DNA of 64,000 nucleotides, taken from Curtobacterium sp. VKM Ac-1376 (GTDB lineage: Bacteria; Actinomycetota; Actinomycetes; Actinomycetales; Microbacteriaceae). The stretch is taken from the NCBI RefSeq assembly GCF_015351025.1, contig NZ_JADKRV010000001.1, positions 124,001 through 188,000 of the forward strand. The letters are read 5' to 3'. The notes under the pieces were generated by a model. The model was given only the letters and a program-made list of their open reading frames with translations. It did no database searches and had not been told where the DNA came from. Position numbers and translations under genes: made by a program. Shown here in pieces: positions 27,604 through 36,476 of this stretch (the first letter of the stretch is position 1; each line of letters opens with the position of its first letter).

Positions 27604-28160
27604 ATGACGGACCAATCCACTGCACCGCATCACGAGACGCCCACCGTCGGGAACCCCGATCTGCCGCAGGAAGGCATCCTCAACATCGCGGACGACCGCA
27701 CGGCCGACACGATGACAGGGCCGCAGAACCCGGCGCTCGCGGCGCAGTTCCCGAGCCAACTCGACGCGCCGGCGACCGACATCAGCACCCAGGCCTTCTT
27801 CTGGTCCTCCTTCAACATCTCGCCGCGGCGGGTCCAACGCGGGGGCTGGCGCGCGAGCTGACCCAGTCCGACTTCGCGGTCTCCGACGAGATCGCGGGCG
27901 TGAACATGTACCTCGAGGCCGGAGGCATCCGGGAGCTGCACTGGCACCAGACCGCCGAGTGGGCGCTGATGACACGCGGCGGCTGCCGTGTCACGACCCT
28001 GAGCCGCGAAGGCCTGCCGAGCGTGGAGGACGTCTTCGAGGGTGATCTCTGGTACTTCCCTGCCGGGCTTCCGCACTCGTTGCAGGGACTCGGTCCGGAC
28101 GGCGCCGAGTTCGTCCTCGCGTTCGACAGCGGTGAGCAGTCCGAGAGCAACACGCTCCTG
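27604..28160 (+). pseudogene. oxalate-decarboxylase-type bicupin, frameshifted and truncated
   Basis: Starts MTDQSTAPHHETPTVGNPDL and continues to SPRRVQRGGW, then shifts frame at about 27850 (one G missing) and resumes ARELTQSDFAVSDEIAGVNM with the first cupin metal site ELHWHQTAEW (H-x-H-x-x-x-x-x-E region) and FPAGLPHSLQGLG. It breaks at NTLLLT, where an intact bicupin would go on to its second cupin domain. The rest is replaced by unrelated sequence. Confidence 0.8.
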
Positions 28161-28366
28161 CTGACGGTACGCCGAAGCCGTCCCACGACGCACTCCGCAG
28201 CCTGGTCAAGGAGGAGTGGTGGCTCGGTCCGACGGCGCTGCGCACCGACGACCGGGGCCAGGTGCAGGTGCGCGGTTTCCGCGGGGACTACCGAGTCGAC
28301 GTGCTCGGCACGTCCACGGCCTTCGCCGTCACGGACGTGCCGAAGCAGGTGCGGATCGTCACGTGA
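28160..28366 (+). pseudogene. C-terminal fragment of a GH10-like endoxylanase
   Basis: In a frame different from the cupin, ADGTPKPSHDALRSLVKEEW leads into WLGPTALRTDDRGQVQVRGF and a stop at 28364-28366. DG-T-P-K-P-x-x-D-A-L is typical of the end of glycoside hydrolase family 10 proteins. Only about 68 residues survive and the catalytic barrel is absent. It is joined directly to the broken cupin. Confidence 0.6.
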
Positions 28367-28372
28367 CCACCT

Positions 28373-28420
28373 GACGGACTGGAGGCCCGGCGCGGCCCCG
28401 CCCCGCGCCTCCGATCCGTC
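28373..28420. terminator. palindromic repeat/terminator
   Basis: GACGGActGGAGGCCCGGCG, loop, CGCGCCTCCgaTCCGTC. A copy of the dispersed family closing the xylanase remnant, which suggests it was the terminator of the lost full-length gene. Confidence 0.65.
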
Positions 28421-28517
28421 ACCTGGTCGCGCGTCCCGCGGCCACCACGCTCCAGGCGGCCCCACCGACGAGGAGCGCGGCACAGGCGAGCGCAGCACCG
28501 AGTCGGCGCGCTGAGCG
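28419..28517 (-). pseudogene. C-terminal remnant of a membrane protein
   Basis: RRLGAALACAALLVGGAAW, then SVVAAGRATR and stop: one hydrophobic helix and a basic end, with no start codon, wedged against the stop of the SDR gene. It looks like the last helix of a deleted membrane protein, but a chance open frame cannot be excluded. Confidence 0.35.
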
Positions 28518-29984
28518 TCACCAGGAACTGGGCTTGTAGTCCTTCAGGAAGACACCGAACAGGTCCTCGCCCGCTTCTCCTCGCACGATGGGGTCGTAGA
28601 CGCGCGCAGCCCCGTCAACGAGGTCCAGGGGGGCGTGGAAGCCCTCCTCCGCCAGCCGGACCTTCGTCGGGTGCGGCCGCTCGTCGGTGATCCACCCCGT
28701 GTCGACGCTCGTCATCAAGATCCGGTCGGTCTCGAACATCTCCTGCGCACTCGTTCGCGTGAGCATGTTCACGGCGGCCTTCGCCATGTTGGTGTGCGGG
28801 TGGCCGGGTCCCTTGTAGGCGCGGCCGAACACGCCCTCCATCGCGCTGACGTTCACCACGTAGGTGCGGTGCGCCTCGCTCGACGCCATCGCGGATCGGA
28901 GCTTCGAGATCAGGATGAACGGCGCCGTGGTGTTGGCCAGCTGGACCTCGAGCATCTCGAGGGGATCGACCTCGTCGACCGCTTGCGTCCAGGAGTTCAC
29001 GTCGTGCAGGTCGGGGACGAGCCCACCGGCGTCGATCGCGGTTCCGGTGGCGAGGCGTTCGAGCGAACTGGACCCCGGGGCCATCGCCTGCTCGGTCAGC
29101 TCCTCAGCCCGAGCAGCGGCGGCCGCGAGGATGGGGTGCGCCGTGACGGAGCGGGCGAGCGCATGCGGGTGCTGGTCGTTCGTGTGCCCGAACGTCACCA
29201 GCTCGGGCAGTGGCCCGTCCGGCAGCGGCGCGAGTTCGGCGTCGACCAGCGGTTGGTAGGCGCCGGCCGATCGACGCACGGTCTGCGTGGCGTTGTTGAT
29301 CAGGATGTCGAGGGGGCCGGACGTGGCGACGTCCTCGGCGAGACCGATGACCTGGGCGGGGTCGCGGAGGTCGATGCCGACGATCTTCAGGCGCGACATC
29401 CAGTCGGCGGAGTCGGGCAGGCTCGCGAACCGACGCACCGCGTCGCGCGGGAACCGGGTGGTGATGGTGGTGTGTGCGCCGTCGCGCAGGAGCCGGAGCG
29501 CGATGTACATGCCGATCTTCGCGCGACCACCGGTCAGCAGTGCCCGCTTGCCGGTCAGGTCGGCCCGGGCATCGCGCTTGGCGTGGCTCATCGCCGCACA
29601 CGAGGGGCACAGCTGGTGGTAGAACGCGTCGACGACCGTGTACGGCTGCTTGCACATGTAACAGGGGCGCGACTTCAGCAGGGTGCCGGCGGTGGAAGCT
29701 GCCGTCGAGGTGCTGATCGGGACGCCTCGGGTCTCGTCGTCGATCCGGTCGGCTGCCCCGGTGGCAGTGGCGGCGATCACACGGCGATCGGCCTCGGCGA
29801 TGACCGCTCGCTTCTCGAGCCGGTGCGCCCGCTTGACGGCCTTGAACATCTTCGCCGTCGCCTGGCGCACACGCACGAAGTCGGGGTGCGTCTCATCGAT
29901 CTCGCTCATCTGCTCGAGTACCCGGAGCGTGGCGTCGAGGTCCTCGGGGAGGATGCTGCTGGGTTCGGGGTGCTCGGAGATCAC
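28518..29984 (-). CDS. SDR-type oxidoreductase with N-terminal zinc-ribbon-like segment
   Basis: 488 residues. The first 110 are helical (LEQMSEIDETHPDFVRVRQA). A four-cysteine motif follows, CYMCKQPY and LCPSCAAM, a likely zinc ribbon. A Rossmann SDR domain comes next, with GGRAKIGMYIALRLL (variant of T-G-x-x-x-G-x-G), DILINNATQTV, VVNVSAMEGVFGR and a Y-K-G-P-G-H-P-H-x-N-M-A-K catalytic-type stretch. Substrate is unknown. GTG 29984 is chosen because upstream codons read as intergenic; an ATG at 30041 is in frame. Confidence 0.78.
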   Translation of the reverse strand: MISEHPEPSSILPEDLDATLRVLEQMSEIDETHPDFVRVRQATAKMFKAVKRAHRLEKRAVIAEADRRVIAATATGAADRIDDETRGVPISTSTAASTAGTLLKSRPCYMCKQPYTVVDAFYHQLCPSCAAMSHAKRDARADLTGKRALLTGGRAKIGMYIALRLLRDGAHTTITTRFPRDAVRRFASLPDSADWMSRLKIVGIDLRDPAQVIGLAEDVATSGPLDILINNATQTVRRSAGAYQPLVDAELAPLPDGPLPELVTFGHTNDQHPHALARSVTAHPILAAAAARAEELTEQAMAPGSSSLERLATGTAIDAGGLVPDLHDVNSWTQAVDEVDPLEMLEVQLANTTAPFILISKLRSAMASSEAHRTYVVNVSAMEGVFGRAYKGPGHPHTNMAKAAVNMLTRTSAQEMFETDRILMTSVDTGWITDERPHPTKVRLAEEGFHAPLDLVDGAARVYDPIVRGEAGEDLFGVFLKDYKPSSW

Positions 29985-30381
29985 ACGGGATTCTACGTTG
30001 GGGCCGGGGGCGCCTGCTTGCCTTCTCGTCGGCCCGGACAAGCATCAGCGAGGTTCCGCGCGGAGTTGCCGGAACCACCCGAGCGCGAGCGGACGTTGCG
30101 AGCATCTGCCAGAACTGCGCCACAACAGCGACGTCGAGAACGGAGCCGGCAGAGCCGGGCCTTGCGGCGATCGCTGCAACGCAGATCAGGAAGGCGGCCG
30201 GGGCGGCCTTGCTCTTCGGGTCCACGGTGCCACGGACGTTCCGTCCGCGAGACGCTCAGGCTCACTGCGTTCACCGTCGGCGAGCTCAGGCGACGAGTAG
30301 ACGAGTGCCTCGAGACCGTTGGGTTGTTGAAGAACTTCCAGATGTCCCACGAGTTACCACCCGGTCGATACGGTTGTCCCC
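29985..30381. other. intergenic stretch, no supported gene
   Basis: 397 bases between divergent SDR and TetR genes. Short open frames have no recognisable content. A TTGTTGAAGAAC sequence near 30327 and GAGTTACCACCCGG near 30351 could be control sites for the TetR gene but are not proven. Confidence 0.4.
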
Positions 30382-30954
30382 ATGGCACGCTTCACGCCCC
30401 CGGCCGCCGACGCGATGCGCGCACGACTGCTGCTCGCCGCGCGGGACGAGTTCGCCGCGGTCGGGCTCGCCGCCGGCAAGGTCGAACGGATCGGGGTGGC
30501 TGCGTCGAGCAACAAGGCGCAGGTCTTCCACTACTTCGGCAGCAAGGAGGGGCTGTTCGACGCGCTCGTCGCCGACTCGGTGACCGAGACGTTCGCCGAG
30601 GTGCCGCTCGCCACCGACGACCTGCCCGCCTGGGCCGGACGGCTGCACGACTCGTTCGTGCGGCGCCCGTGGGCGCAGCGGCTCGCGACCTGGCACCGGC
30701 TCGAGCGCGCCGACGTCCCGCTCGAGTCCGTCGCGACGAGCTTCGCCGATGCCGTCGCCGAGGTCGAGCACGCCCAACGCGCCGGGGTCCTGCCGCGGGC
30801 GTTCCGACCGGCCGTGCTGCTCGGGCTCGTGCTGCACACCGCCGCGTTCTGGACCGCGACCGATGCGGAGTACGAGCCGCTCGTGCACGCCGTGACGCCG
30901 CCGCGGCGGCGCCAGGTCGTGGTGGACGCGGTCACGGCGCTGCTCGGCGGCTGA
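30382..30954 (+). CDS. TetR family regulator, divergent-paired with an MFS exporter
   Basis: 190 residues. The N-terminal helix-turn-helix reads ARDEFAAVGLAAGKVERIGV and SSNKAQVFHYFGSKEGLFDA (about 10-52). The C-terminal ligand domain is of the TetR_C type with W-A-G-R-L and late AFRPAVLLGLVLHTAAFW. It faces the convergent MFS exporter gene and may control it. Confidence 0.85.
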   Translation: MARFTPPAADAMRARLLLAARDEFAAVGLAAGKVERIGVAASSNKAQVFHYFGSKEGLFDALVADSVTETFAEVPLATDDLPAWAGRLHDSFVRRPWAQRLATWHRLERADVPLESVATSFADAVAEVEHAQRAGVLPRAFRPAVLLGLVLHTAAFWTATDAEYEPLVHAVTPPRRRQVVVDAVTALLGG

Positions 30955-30982
30955 GGCGGAGCGGCACCGGGCCTCCTGGCCG

Positions 30983-32440
30983 TCAGCCGACCTGCTCGAC
31001 GACGCGTCGTGACCGGATGATGGCGAACACCACCAGCGCTGCCGAAACTGCGGTCAATGCGCCGCCAGCGACGGTGACACCGGACTCGAACTGCGCCAGC
31101 CGGGTGCCCGTCCACGGCGTCGTCGCGATGCTGCCGGTCAGCAGTGCCGCCAGGATCGAGCCGGTCGCCGCGATGCCGATGCCCGTCGCGAGCTCACTCG
31201 ACGTGTCGACCAGGGCCGCGCCGATCGACGTCCGGTCCTCGGGGAGGCCGCGGAGCACGTCGTTGCCGGCGACCACACCGATCACGCGCATGCCCGCGGC
31301 GACCAGGACGAGTGCGAGCGCGACCCCGCCGTAGCCGAACCGTCCGAAGGCGGTGAAGACCGCGAGCCCACCGACGACGGCGGAGGCGCTGACCGCTGCT
31401 GCACGGCTGAGGCCGATCCTGTGCACGAACGGGCCGACGAGTCGACCGCTCGCGATCAGGACCGCCACCTGGGGCAGCATCCCGACGGCTGCGAGCGCCG
31501 GCGGCCAGCCCCAGCCGAACTGCAGCAGCAGGGTGGACAGATAGGAGAGGCCGGCAACGGCGAGACCAGAGGCGGCCTTGAAGGCGAGACCGCTCGCGAC
31601 CAGGGGGCGGGCGATCAGGGCCAGGTCGAGCAGTGGGAACCGGGCGGTCCGCTCGCGCAGGACGAACGCGACCGCTGCCGCCACGGTCGCTGCCGCCGTG
31701 GCCCAGGTCGCCCCGGATGCCGCGCCCAGCTCGACGGCGAGGGTCGGTGTCACGAGCGCCCCGCTGACGACCGCGGTTCCGAGCACCGCCCCGGCGACGT
31801 CGATCGGTTCGCGGTGGAGCTCGTGACGGGCGTCGGCCCCGACGCCCGAGCGGATGCCGACGAACGCGATCAGAGCGATCGGTGCGTTCGCGAGCAGCAG
31901 CGCTTGCCAGGGCGCGACGGCCAGCGCGAGTCCGCCGACGGTCGGGCCGATCGCGAGTCCGACGAGTCCGGCGGTGGAGATGACGGTGAGCGCACGGACT
32001 CGCAGGTCGTCGGTGTCGAACATCCGGAAGGCCAGGGCCATCGTCCCCGGCGTGGTCATGGCGGCGGCGATCCCCATCGCGGTCCGCACGGCGATCAACT
32101 GCTCGGTCGTGGAGACGAGCCCGGTCGACAGGCTCGCCACGGCGAGCAGGACGAGTCCGACGAGCATGACGCGACGGCGGCCGAACCGGTCGGCGACCGC
32201 GCCGAACAGCAGCATCAGTCCGCCGAACGCCGTCGAGTAGGCACCGGTGACCCACTGCAGGCCCGTCGTCGAGGCACGGAGGTCGCGGCCGATCGTCGGC
32301 AGCGCGACGTTGAGCAGCGAGTTGTCGAGCATCTCGAACAGGAACACGGCCGACAGGCCGGCGAGTGCCGGCCACGCCTGCCGGAGGCTGATCGGCGAGA
32401 GCGGTGGGGAGACCCGCTGCGGGGAGGGTTCAGTGGACAC
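30983..32440 (-). CDS. MFS drug exporter (14-helix type)
   Basis: 485 residues and about 14 membrane helices. FLFEMLDNSLLNVALPTIGR carries the DHA2 motif (L-D-x-x-x-V-N-V-A-L-P), ADRFGRRRVMLVG is motif A, and GLAIGPTVGG is motif C. Such proteins export drugs or dyes by proton antiport. GTG 32440 has GAAGGAG at seven bases, deciding the start against the longer open frame. Its stop is 28 bases from the TetR stop with a half-copy of the palindrome between them. Confidence 0.88.
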   Translation of the reverse strand: MSTEPSPQRVSPPLSPISLRQAWPALAGLSAVFLFEMLDNSLLNVALPTIGRDLRASTTGLQWVTGAYSTAFGGLMLLFGAVADRFGRRRVMLVGLVLLAVASLSTGLVSTTEQLIAVRTAMGIAAAMTTPGTMALAFRMFDTDDLRVRALTVISTAGLVGLAIGPTVGGLALAVAPWQALLLANAPIALIAFVGIRSGVGADARHELHREPIDVAGAVLGTAVVSGALVTPTLAVELGAASGATWATAAATVAAAVAFVLRERTARFPLLDLALIARPLVASGLAFKAASGLAVAGLSYLSTLLLQFGWGWPPALAAVGMLPQVAVLIASGRLVGPFVHRIGLSRAAAVSASAVVGGLAVFTAFGRFGYGGVALALVLVAAGMRVIGVVAGNDVLRGLPEDRTSIGAALVDTSSELATGIGIAATGSILAALLTGSIATTPWTGTRLAQFESGVTVAGGALTAVSAALVVFAIIRSRRVVEQVG

Positions 32441-32622
32441 GGGCGCACTCCTTCGATGAAGAAGTGGCGACTCGTCCGAGACCGCGTGTCCGCACCCGCA
32501 GCCGTGGCGCGGGGTTTTTCCCTCTGGCGGCGAGCGTAAGCCCGTCGGGCGAGCGGTTGCAAGTGGGGGCCGTGAGCGGGTCGGCGACGACGTGGCGTGG
32601 CGGACGGGCGCCGAGCCTCCCG

Positions 32623-33267
32623 TCAGTCGGTGGCGCCGGCTGCGAGCCGCAGCGTGTGCTCGGCGTCGTCGAGGTAGTCCGCGAGCAGCGCCGATGCGGC
32701 GTCGGGGTCGCCGTCGCGCAACGCGGACACGATCGCGTCGTTCCGCTCGACGAACCCCGCGTGGAACGACGCCGGATCGTCGGCCGTCAGGAACGCGAGG
32801 CGCATCTCGGCGAGCAGTCCGTCCATCAGCACGTGGATCCGCTCGCTCGGCACTGCGCGAACGAGCTCGGCGTGGAAGCGGATGTCGGCCGTGCCGACGG
32901 CACCCCAGTCGCCCGCCGCCGCAGCGGCTCGGGCGCCAGCGACCGCGGCGGCGGCGGCGGCGAGGGCCGCTGACCCCGGGGTGCATGCCCGCACCGCTGC
33001 CTCCTCGAGCACCCGCCGAGCCGCGTAGAGATCGGCGACGTCGGCTGCGGAGAGCCGTCGGACGAACACCCCGCGGTTGAAGACGTGCTCGACGAGCCGG
33101 TCGCGTGCGAGCAACCGGAAGGCCTCGCGCAGCGTGTTGCGCGACACCCCGAGCTGGTCGCTCAACCGTTCCTCGGACAGCTGGGCTCCGGGGGAGAAGT
33201 CACCCGACGCGATCATGGTGCGCAGCCGTTCGGCCGTGGAGTCAGCACCACCGACGGTTCGGGTCAT
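32623..33267 (-). CDS. GntR family (FCD-type) regulator of the 5-oxoproline locus
   Basis: 214 residues. Winged helix FSPGAQLSEERLSDQLGVSR and NTLREAFRLLARDRLVEH at about 22-60, then an FCD ligand domain with D-L-Y-A-A-R-R-V-L-E-E and helices carrying D-I-R-F-H-A-E and H-A-G-F-V-E-R-N-D, supplying the metal-binding residues of the FadR-C fold. It is divergent from the DUF969/DUF979 operon, with a palindromic site in the 76-base gap; the same site precedes pxpA. A pyroglutamate or glutamate-type effector is inferred. Confidence 0.87.
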   Translation of the reverse strand: MTRTVGGADSTAERLRTMIASGDFSPGAQLSEERLSDQLGVSRNTLREAFRLLARDRLVEHVFNRGVFVRRLSAADVADLYAARRVLEEAAVRACTPGSAALAAAAAAVAGARAAAAAGDWGAVGTADIRFHAELVRAVPSERIHVLMDGLLAEMRLAFLTADDPASFHAGFVERNDAIVSALRDGDPDAASALLADYLDDAEHTLRLAAGATD

Positions 33268-33332
33268 GCCATCGATCCTGGCACGGGAGCCGATTGTGAA
33301 GGCCGTGTTACAGAGCAGAACACCCCCTTGCG

Positions 33333-33345
33333 ATTGTTGAACAAT
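33333..33345. promoter_or_regulatory. GntR-type operator at DUF969 start
   Basis: ATTGTTGAACAAT, an odd palindrome (ATTGTT-G-AACAAT). It overlaps the ATG of the DUF969 gene (33344), so a bound regulator would block initiation. The same sequence with one change occurs at 39147-39159 before pxpA. Confidence 0.65.
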
Positions 33346-34072
33346 GCAGTCCAGACTGTCCCGCATGTTCGTCCTCATCGGCGTCGCCGTCGTCATCGTC
33401 GGCTTCGCGCTGCGCATCAACGCGTTGCTCGTCGTCACCGTCGCGGGGATCGTCACCGCGGCCATCGGCGGGATCGGTCCCGTCGGCATCCTCGACGCGT
33501 TCGGCAACGGGTTCGCGTCCAGCCGATCCGTCACGACCTTCGCGCTCGTCCTGCCGGTCATCGGTCTGATCGAGCGCTACGGCCTGCAGGACCAGGCCAA
33601 GCGCCTCATCGCGAAGCTCGACAAGCTGACGACGGGTCGTCTGCTCGGCGGGTACCTGATCATCCGGCAGGTCACGGCGGCGGTCGGGCTGACCAGCATC
33701 GGCGGCCCGGCGCAGACGGTGCGTCCGTTGGTCTACCCGATGGCCGAGGGCGCGGCGATCAAGAAGTACGGGCGGATCGACGAGCGGATGCGCGAGAAGA
33801 TCAAGGGGTACTCGGCGTCGTCCGACACGGTCGGGGTGTTCTTCGGCGAGGACGTGTTCGTCGCCGTCGGTTCGATCCTGCTCATCACCACGTTCGTCGA
33901 CGCGACGTACGGGCTCTCGCTCGAACCGATCGACCTGGCACTGTGGGCGATCCCCACCGGCATCGCGGCACTGATCGTGCACGGCGGACGGCTGCTGCTG
34001 TTCGATCGCAGACTCGACAAGATGGCGGCGGACGCCCGTGCCGACGCCCCGACCCTGGGGGCAGCGGCGTGA
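33344..34072 (+). CDS. DUF969 membrane protein, putative transporter subunit
   Basis: 242 residues with about six membrane helices. DUF969 stretches include LVLPVIGLIERYGLQDQAKR, TTGRLLGGYLIIRQVTAAVG and GGPAQTVRPLVYPM. DUF969 and DUF979 proteins always pair and resemble split ion-transporter halves; gene neighbourhoods with pyroglutamyl peptidase or 5-oxoprolinase suggest transport of 5-oxoproline. No ribosome site precedes ATG 33344, and an in-frame ATG lies at 33365. The stop overlaps the DUF979 start (GTGA). Confidence 0.85.
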   Translation: MQSRLSRMFVLIGVAVVIVGFALRINALLVVTVAGIVTAAIGGIGPVGILDAFGNGFASSRSVTTFALVLPVIGLIERYGLQDQAKRLIAKLDKLTTGRLLGGYLIIRQVTAAVGLTSIGGPAQTVRPLVYPMAEGAAIKKYGRIDERMREKIKGYSASSDTVGVFFGEDVFVAVGSILLITTFVDATYGLSLEPIDLALWAIPTGIAALIVHGGRLLLFDRRLDKMAADARADAPTLGAAA

Positions 34073-35151
34073 TCACCAGCGAATGGCTCTACTGGCTCAT
34101 CGGCGCGTTCTTCATCGCCGTGGCCGTCCTGATCGTCACCGACACGGCACACGCGAAGCGCCTCGGCAACGCGGCGTTCTGGGGCATCCTCGGGCTGTCC
34201 TTCTTCGCCGGCACCTTCGTCGCCGCGGGGACCGTTCCGGCCTGGAGCCTCGGCATCGCCGTCCTCGTGATGGTCGCGCTCGCCGGACTCGGGTTCACCG
34301 GGACCACGAGTCGGACCCGCGTCGCGAGCATCCCGGGCGCCGGCACCGGCGCCGAGACCGGCCCCGCGGAGCCGACCGGCGTGACGCAGAAGATCACGAA
34401 CGCCGGCAGTGGCAGCACGAGCGTGCTCGCCACGACGAGCCCCGACGAGCGCGCCGCGTTCGCCACGAAGTTCGGCAACCGGCTCTTCATCCCCGCGCTG
34501 GTGGTGCCGGTCGTCGCCGTGCTCGTCGCCACGCTCGGCCCGCTCGTCTCGATCGGCGGCGAACCCCTGCTCGCCGAGGGCAGTGCGACCCTGACCGGCC
34601 TCGGCATCGGTTCCGTGCTCGCCGTGGTCGTCGCCGTGTTCGTCCTGCGCCCGCCGAAGGTCGCGACGCCGATCCGCGAGGGCGGCCGGCTCCTGCAGGC
34701 GATCGGCTGGGCGGCGCTGCTGCCGCAGATGCTCTCGACGCTCGGCATCGTCTTCACCCAGGCCGGTGTCGGCGACGCGGTCGGCACGATCATCAAGTCG
34801 GTCCTGCCCGACGGCTCACTGCTCGCCGCAGTGGTGATCTACTGCCTCGGCATGGCGCTGTTCACGATCATCATGGGCAACGCCTTCGCCGCCTTCCCGA
34901 TCATGACCGCTGCGATCGGCTGGCCCGTCCTGGTGCAGGGCTTCGACGGCAACCCGGCCGCGATCTTCGCCATCGGCATGCTCGCCGGCTTCTGCGGCAC
35001 GCTCGTCACGCCGATGGCCGCGAACTTCAACCTGGTGCCGGCCGCCCTGCTCGAGATGCGGGACAAGTACGGCCCCATCAAGGCGCAGATCCCGACCGCC
35101 GCCATCCTGCTCGTCGTCAACATGGGAGTCATGTACCTTGTCGCATTCTGA
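34069..35151 (+). CDS. DUF979 membrane protein, partner of DUF969
   Basis: 360 residues, about nine membrane helices. A polar insert (about 90-125, Gly/Thr-rich) separates the first three helices from the rest. DUF979 stretches are QAIGWAALLPQMLSTLGIVF, MALFTIIMGNAFAAFPIMTA and GFCGTLVTPMAANFNLVPAA. Starts with GTG inside the DUF969 stop and ends overlapping the DUF2891 start, so all three are translationally coupled. Confidence 0.86.
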   Translation: MITSEWLYWLIGAFFIAVAVLIVTDTAHAKRLGNAAFWGILGLSFFAGTFVAAGTVPAWSLGIAVLVMVALAGLGFTGTTSRTRVASIPGAGTGAETGPAEPTGVTQKITNAGSGSTSVLATTSPDERAAFATKFGNRLFIPALVVPVVAVLVATLGPLVSIGGEPLLAEGSATLTGLGIGSVLAVVVAVFVLRPPKVATPIREGGRLLQAIGWAALLPQMLSTLGIVFTQAGVGDAVGTIIKSVLPDGSLLAAVVIYCLGMALFTIIMGNAFAAFPIMTAAIGWPVLVQGFDGNPAAIFAIGMLAGFCGTLVTPMAANFNLVPAALLEMRDKYGPIKAQIPTAAILLVVNMGVMYLVAF

Positions 35152-36193
35152 CGCTGCCCCGCTCGACCTGACCCGGGCTGCCTGGGCCGACCGCTTCGCG
35201 GCCGTCGCGGCGGACAACACCACCCGCGAGTACCCCTACGCAGCGCACCACGCGACCTCCGGGCCGGACGACCGGGCCCTGCCCGTCGAGCTCCACCCCG
35301 CCTTCGCCACGTCGTACGACTGGCACTCGTCGGTGCACATGCACTGGTTGGCGGCCCGACTGGTCGCGCACGGTCTGCCCACCGACCTGGAGGCGCGGCT
35401 CACCTCGATCCTGCAGGCGCACCTCACGACGGATCACCTGGCGACCGAGGCGGCGTACCTGCGCGACACCCCGCACTACGAGCGCCCCTACGGTTGGGCC
35501 TGGCTCGCGAAGCTCGCCGCCGAGGTCTCGGCGTCCGAGTCCCCGGCCGTCCGTGCACTGGCGCCCGGGTTCGCACCCGTCATCGACGTACTGGACGACC
35601 TCGTCACGCGGTGGGTCGCGGGTGCCGCGCACCCGGTGCGGCACGGCGTGCACTCGAACTCGGCGTTCGGGCTGCTGCTCGTGCTCGAGGCCGCACGCTC
35701 GCTCGGACGCGCGGAACTCGCGGCGACGATCGAGGGCGCGGCGAGGGACTGGTTCGGCGACGACGCGGGGTGGCCGTTCGTGTGGGAGCGCAGCGGGCAC
35801 GACTTCCTGTCCGCGGGCCTGGCCGAGGCCGACCTGATGCGAGCCGTGCTGTCGGCTCCGGAGTTCGCCGTGTGGGCCCGGGCCTTCTTCGCCGAGGTCC
35901 GGGCGGGCGACGCGATCCTGACGTCGACGGTCGTGCGGGACGAGAACGACCCGCAGCAGGTGCACCTGTTCGGACTCGACCTGTCACGCGCGGGGTCGGC
36001 TCGACGCATCGCGGACGCGCTGCGTGCCGAAGGCCCGGACGACACCGTGCTCGCGGACCTGCTGGACGATGCCTCGGACCGCCTGCTCTCCTCGGGGCTC
36101 GCGGCGAGCGTCGGCGAGGAGTACTACTCCACGCACTGGCTCGCCAGCTTCGCCTGGGATGCCATGGAGGCCCGGGAGCACGCCGCCCGCTGA
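35138..36193 (+). CDS. DUF2891 protein in the 5-oxoproline locus
   Basis: 351 residues, soluble, mainly helical. DUF2891 hallmarks are HPAFATSYDWHSSVHMHWLA, RPYGWAWLAKLA, HGVHSNSAFGLLL, SGHDFLSAGLAEADLM and a late EYYSTHWLASFA. The fold looks like an alpha/alpha toroid, but the activity is unknown. The TTG start at 35138 has GGGAG nine bases upstream and overlaps DUF979 by 14 bases. Confidence 0.85.
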   Translation: MSHSDAAPLDLTRAAWADRFAAVAADNTTREYPYAAHHATSGPDDRALPVELHPAFATSYDWHSSVHMHWLAARLVAHGLPTDLEARLTSILQAHLTTDHLATEAAYLRDTPHYERPYGWAWLAKLAAEVSASESPAVRALAPGFAPVIDVLDDLVTRWVAGAAHPVRHGVHSNSAFGLLLVLEAARSLGRAELAATIEGAARDWFGDDAGWPFVWERSGHDFLSAGLAEADLMRAVLSAPEFAVWARAFFAEVRAGDAILTSTVVRDENDPQQVHLFGLDLSRAGSARRIADALRAEGPDDTVLADLLDDASDRLLSSGLAASVGEEYYSTHWLASFAWDAMEAREHAAR

Positions 36194-36254
36194 CCCTGCT
36201 CGGTTCGTCGCACCTGTTGCGGACACGTCGAGGATCCGGAGGTACGGTCGGGCC

Positions 36255-36437
36255 ATGAGCGATCCGAAGGACGACGAGAGCCTCGACGACTTCCGCGAGG
36301 CGCAGGAGACCGACTACGAACCGGAGCCGACCGTGCTCGACCCCGATGACCTGCCGGTGGTCGACGACGGGGACGACGAAGTGCTCCCGGACGACGACCG
36401 ACCGGTGCCGCTCGACACGGACGACGACGCGCTCTGA
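36255..36437 (+). CDS. small, highly acidic protein
   Basis: 60 residues, almost half Asp or Glu (DDLPVVDDGDDEVLPDDDRP) and no hydrophobic core: an intrinsically disordered peptide. It begins 62 bases after DUF2891. Similar short acidic proteins are common in Microbacteriaceae. No function can be proposed. Confidence 0.65.
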   Translation: MSDPKDDESLDDFREAQETDYEPEPTVLDPDDLPVVDDGDDEVLPDDDRPVPLDTDDDAL

Positions 36438-36476
36438 GCGATCGCGCCGTCGTCGTGCCGCTCGATCGGCGTGGGC

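Noticed and set aside
29985-30381. TTGTTGAAGAAC as a third copy of the GntR operator
   Set aside because: It differs at several positions from ATTGTTGAACAAT and lacks its symmetry.
28635-31334. 899-codon open frame on the plus strand
   Set aside because: Antisense of the SDR gene, running into tetR in a wrong frame; no domain and a shadow composition.
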